From assembly GCF_003340475.1 (NCBI RefSeq), contig NZ_QBKA01000002.1, forward strand, positions 2,303,501 through 2,367,500: 64,000 nt of DNA. Direction: 5' to 3'. The stretch is from Alteripontixanthobacter maritimus. GTDB taxonomy: Bacteria > Pseudomonadota > Alphaproteobacteria > Sphingomonadales > Sphingomonadaceae. Below are positions 62,566 to 64,000 of the stretch, in pieces (position 1 is the stretch's first letter; the number at the start of each line of letters is the position of its first letter). The translations under genes were made by a program, and so were the position numbers. The notes beneath the pieces were generated by a model. The model saw only the letters and a program-made list of their open reading frames with translations, had not been told where the DNA came from and searched no databases.

Positions 62566-63423
62566 CTAGCCCATCACCGTATCGACGGAAGCGATCAGCG
62601 CTCCGCCTTTTTCCGGCATTTCGCGGAATTCGACCCGCACGGGACCGCTCATCAGTGCCGCCTGTTCAGCGGTCACAGGGTAGGCAATTTGCCGTTCGTC
62701 AAGCTCTGGGTAGATCGCCACGCCGCGCGCCATATAGATCGGCTCGTCAGACCCCTGCTTTAGCACGCGCAGTTCGCCGTAGGTTGAACTTTCGCCGCTG
62801 CGTTGCATATCCAGATGAAATAGCGATCCATTCACATCGGTTGTGACACGTGGATTAGCCAGCGCCACCGTAGCGGCGACCTCGCCGTGGCGGATGATAA
62901 TGGGAATCGTCACCCCGTAAATCGGGATCAAGCGCAATGATACACCCTCGGGATTCGAACCTTGCTCCGTCAGCGGTGCAGCTTTGGGTATCGACTGGAA
63001 CGACATATGCGCACGATACTCGCCGTCAGGAAGATCGGTCGATGGACGCGCGGCAATCCGAACCGCTTGCGGCTGACCCGGCGGCAGGACAATCCGGCGC
63101 GGTGCGTAGCGCACCATGGAGAGAGCTGCTTCCTCCAATTCGTTGGCTTCGTCAGGAGACACTTCGACGAGCGTGCCAGACGCATTCATGCGCCGCAGTA
63201 CGAGCGAAATGCGATAGGTCGCCTCTTCGCTTCCGATATTGCTCAAAATGACTTCCGTACCGCGTCGGCCATCCAGAATGACGCGGGTCGGAGCGACCAG
63301 CAAATCGCCTTGCGCCGCAACCGGGACCGGAGCTGCCAGCGAAGCAGCCAGCGCCGCCCCAGCGATCGTGCTCGCGAACGCTCTTTTGCCCAATTGCGGA
63401 AGGCGGAACGGCATAAGTTTCAT
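62566..63423 (-). CDS. Periplasmic chaperone of a chaperone-usher-type pilus
   Basis: 285 residues from the ATG at 63423 (AGGGA eight bases upstream); in-frame starts at 63432 and 63480 are less likely. A signal peptide ends at PVAAQ. The Ig-like chaperone fold is suggested by DLLVAPTRVILDGRRGTEVILSNIGSE, and the domain-closing region RRIVLPPGQPQAVRIAARPSTDLPDGEYRAHMSF resembles FimC/EcpE-like families. It would hold pilin subunits for the usher. It lies between the pilin and usher genes on the same strand. Confidence 0.82.
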   Translation of the reverse strand: MKLMPFRLPQLGKRAFASTIAGAALAASLAAPVPVAAQGDLLVAPTRVILDGRRGTEVILSNIGSEEATYRISLVLRRMNASGTLVEVSPDEANELEEAALSMVRYAPRRIVLPPGQPQAVRIAARPSTDLPDGEYRAHMSFQSIPKAAPLTEQGSNPEGVSLRLIPIYGVTIPIIIRHGEVAATVALANPRVTTDVNGSLFHLDMQRSGESSTYGELRVLKQGSDEPIYMARGVAIYPELDERQIAYPVTAEQAALMSGPVRVEFREMPEKGGALIASVDTVMG

Positions 63424-63544
63424 GTGGAACATCCCTGAACGTGTTTCGGGAGTTGCATGGACTCCCATCTTCAGATCCAATTGTATCTACATACGGTTAA
63501 TAACCCGCTAAGGACTGTTCGGCATGACGAGCTATAGACGCGAA

Positions 63545-63574
63545 GAAGGGCCGCACCCTGAGATACGACCCTTC
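63545..63574 (-). terminator. Stem-loop between pilin and chaperone genes
   Basis: GAAGGGTCG and CGGCCCTTC form a 9-bp stem (one G-U pair) on the minus strand just after the pilin stop. There is no T run. It could reduce read-through so pilin transcript exceeds chaperone/usher transcript. Confidence 0.5.
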
Positions 63575-63612
63575 CCATGCTCGAATAAACGGCGTCCGCA
63601 GACGCCAATCAA

Positions 63613-64000
63613 TCAGCTATATTCTACCGAGACATTGAAGTCGGCGGCATAGTTACCAGCCTGCTCGCTACCGTCGAGAGCGATATCACCACCCATGTAA
63701 AACGTAGCGATACCGCCACCATCAGCTGCCGTGTCGGCGCTCAACGTGGTTTTGTAGAAGTTGTCCGTTGCGGATGTGACAGTGGTATCCTGCGTGATGT
63801 TCAGCGTCGGTACCAGTTCGATCAGTTCGCTGGCATCGGTCGAAGTCGCGAGGGCACCGTCAAGGCGCAGCACGACGTTCTTGGGAACATTGACCGTAAC
63901 ACCCTTGCCGGCCGTACCGCCGCTCACGACGAGCTCGGGGACGGTGAACAGGCCACTGCACACCAGATCGGCCGAGCAGGTGCGTGCAGGGTTTGCATCG
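63613..64000 (-). CDS. DUF4402 pilin-like protein, 5' part beyond the window
   Basis: The frame stays open to the window end, so about 129 residues of the C-terminal part are visible. It matches the DUF4402 pattern: TVPELVVSGGTAGKGVTVNVPKNV, then a closing Gly-rich strand block IATFYMGGDIALDGSEQAGNYAADFNVSVEYS, where the last strand would donate to the chaperone. The visible Cys pair (ARTCSADLVCSG) suggests a disulfide. DUF4402 proteins are found with chaperones in pili and surface fibres. Its position first in the operon fits a major subunit. Confidence 0.85.
   Translation of the reverse strand, partial: DANPARTCSADLVCSGLFTVPELVVSGGTAGKGVTVNVPKNVVLRLDGALATSTDASELIELVPTLNITQDTTVTSATDNFYKTTLSADTAADGGGIATFYMGGDIALDGSEQAGNYAADFNVSVEYS

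Noticed and set aside
62950-62961. GGGATTCGAACC, the reverse complement of a tRNA T-arm
   Set aside because: It lies inside the chaperone gene in a well-supported frame, and no acceptor stem or anticodon arm fits around it.
63497-63511. TTAA-N7-CTAA upstream of the chaperone gene
   Set aside because: One mismatch; kept out of the feature list for the same reason.
1-64000. CRISPR arrays, prophage, integrase or insertion-sequence transposase
   Set aside because: No regularly spaced direct repeats, phage structural genes or transposase motifs were seen; the only mobile-like DNA is the short repeat pair.

Overview
This 64 kb chromosomal window is GC-rich and densely coding. It most likely comes from an alphaproteobacterium of the order Sphingomonadales, probably near the Erythrobacteraceae. 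Pointers are a SciP/DUF1153 protein, a DUF1013 (TrcR-type) regulator, a BamF-type DUF3035 lipoprotein, MFSK-type bactofilin, a perfect CtrA box (TTAA-N7-TTAA) and two EcfG-type stress promoters. The genus is inference. I saw no tRNA, rRNA, CRISPR array, prophage or transposase gene.

Layout. 0-3 kb: end of lspA, a BamF-like lipoprotein, repeat copy A, a CNNM/CBS membrane protein and an OmpA-family lipoprotein. 3-7.1 kb: a CysQ/IMPase phosphatase, sucC and etfBA. 7.2-14.2 kb: a leftward RND efflux operon (MFP, permease, DUF445) followed by a small sigma region 2-like protein whose start sits in a strong hairpin. 14.3-17 kb: glsB with a stress promoter, sciP with a coupled small gene, mnmA. 17-25 kb: serine hydrolase, PhzF/CDF/PdxH operon, DnaJ-like/YihY/FabI operon, a secreted unknown. 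24.6-32.6 kb: a long leftward run proA-nadD-rsfS-(repeat copy B)-rlmH-envC-like-epimerase-ctpA-dsbB-coq7. 33-38.4 kb: LytM peptidase with bactofilin, FadD, TrcR, quinone reductase. 38.5-44 kb: DUF1192, clpA, a DNA exonuclease and its ATP-dependent ligase. 44-48 kb: gamma carbonic anhydrase, GNAT, hemB, a second active LytM peptidase. 48-53.6 kb: Suv3-like helicase, S4 protein, FdxA, CarD, two lipoproteins. 53.6-59.7 kb: Sua5, acyl-CoA dehydrogenase, a PQQ-type dehydrogenase, MsrC, a glycine-zipper protein. 59.8-64 kb: a leftward pilin (DUF4402)-chaperone-usher cluster, cut by the window end.

How the genes work together. Envelope biogenesis dominates: lipoprotein maturation (LspA), outer-membrane assembly (BamF-like), three LytM-fold proteins plus bactofilin for wall remodelling and shape, CtpA and DsbB in the periplasm, RND efflux and surface fibres. 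A second theme is cell-cycle and stress control (SciP, TrcR, CarD, CtrA box, EcfG promoters). Metabolic genes are housekeeping: TCA, electron transfer, haem, proline, NAD, fatty acids, ubiquinone.

Most promising unusual items are (1) the DUF4402 pilin/chaperone/usher cluster with a calcium-loop-like C-terminal domain on the usher; (2) a dispersed repeat with 15-bp terminal inverted repeats in two copies of opposite orientation, one splitting rsfS from rlmH; (3) the sigma region 2-only protein with both possible start codons buried in a 14-bp stem; (4) the EcfG and CtrA sites.
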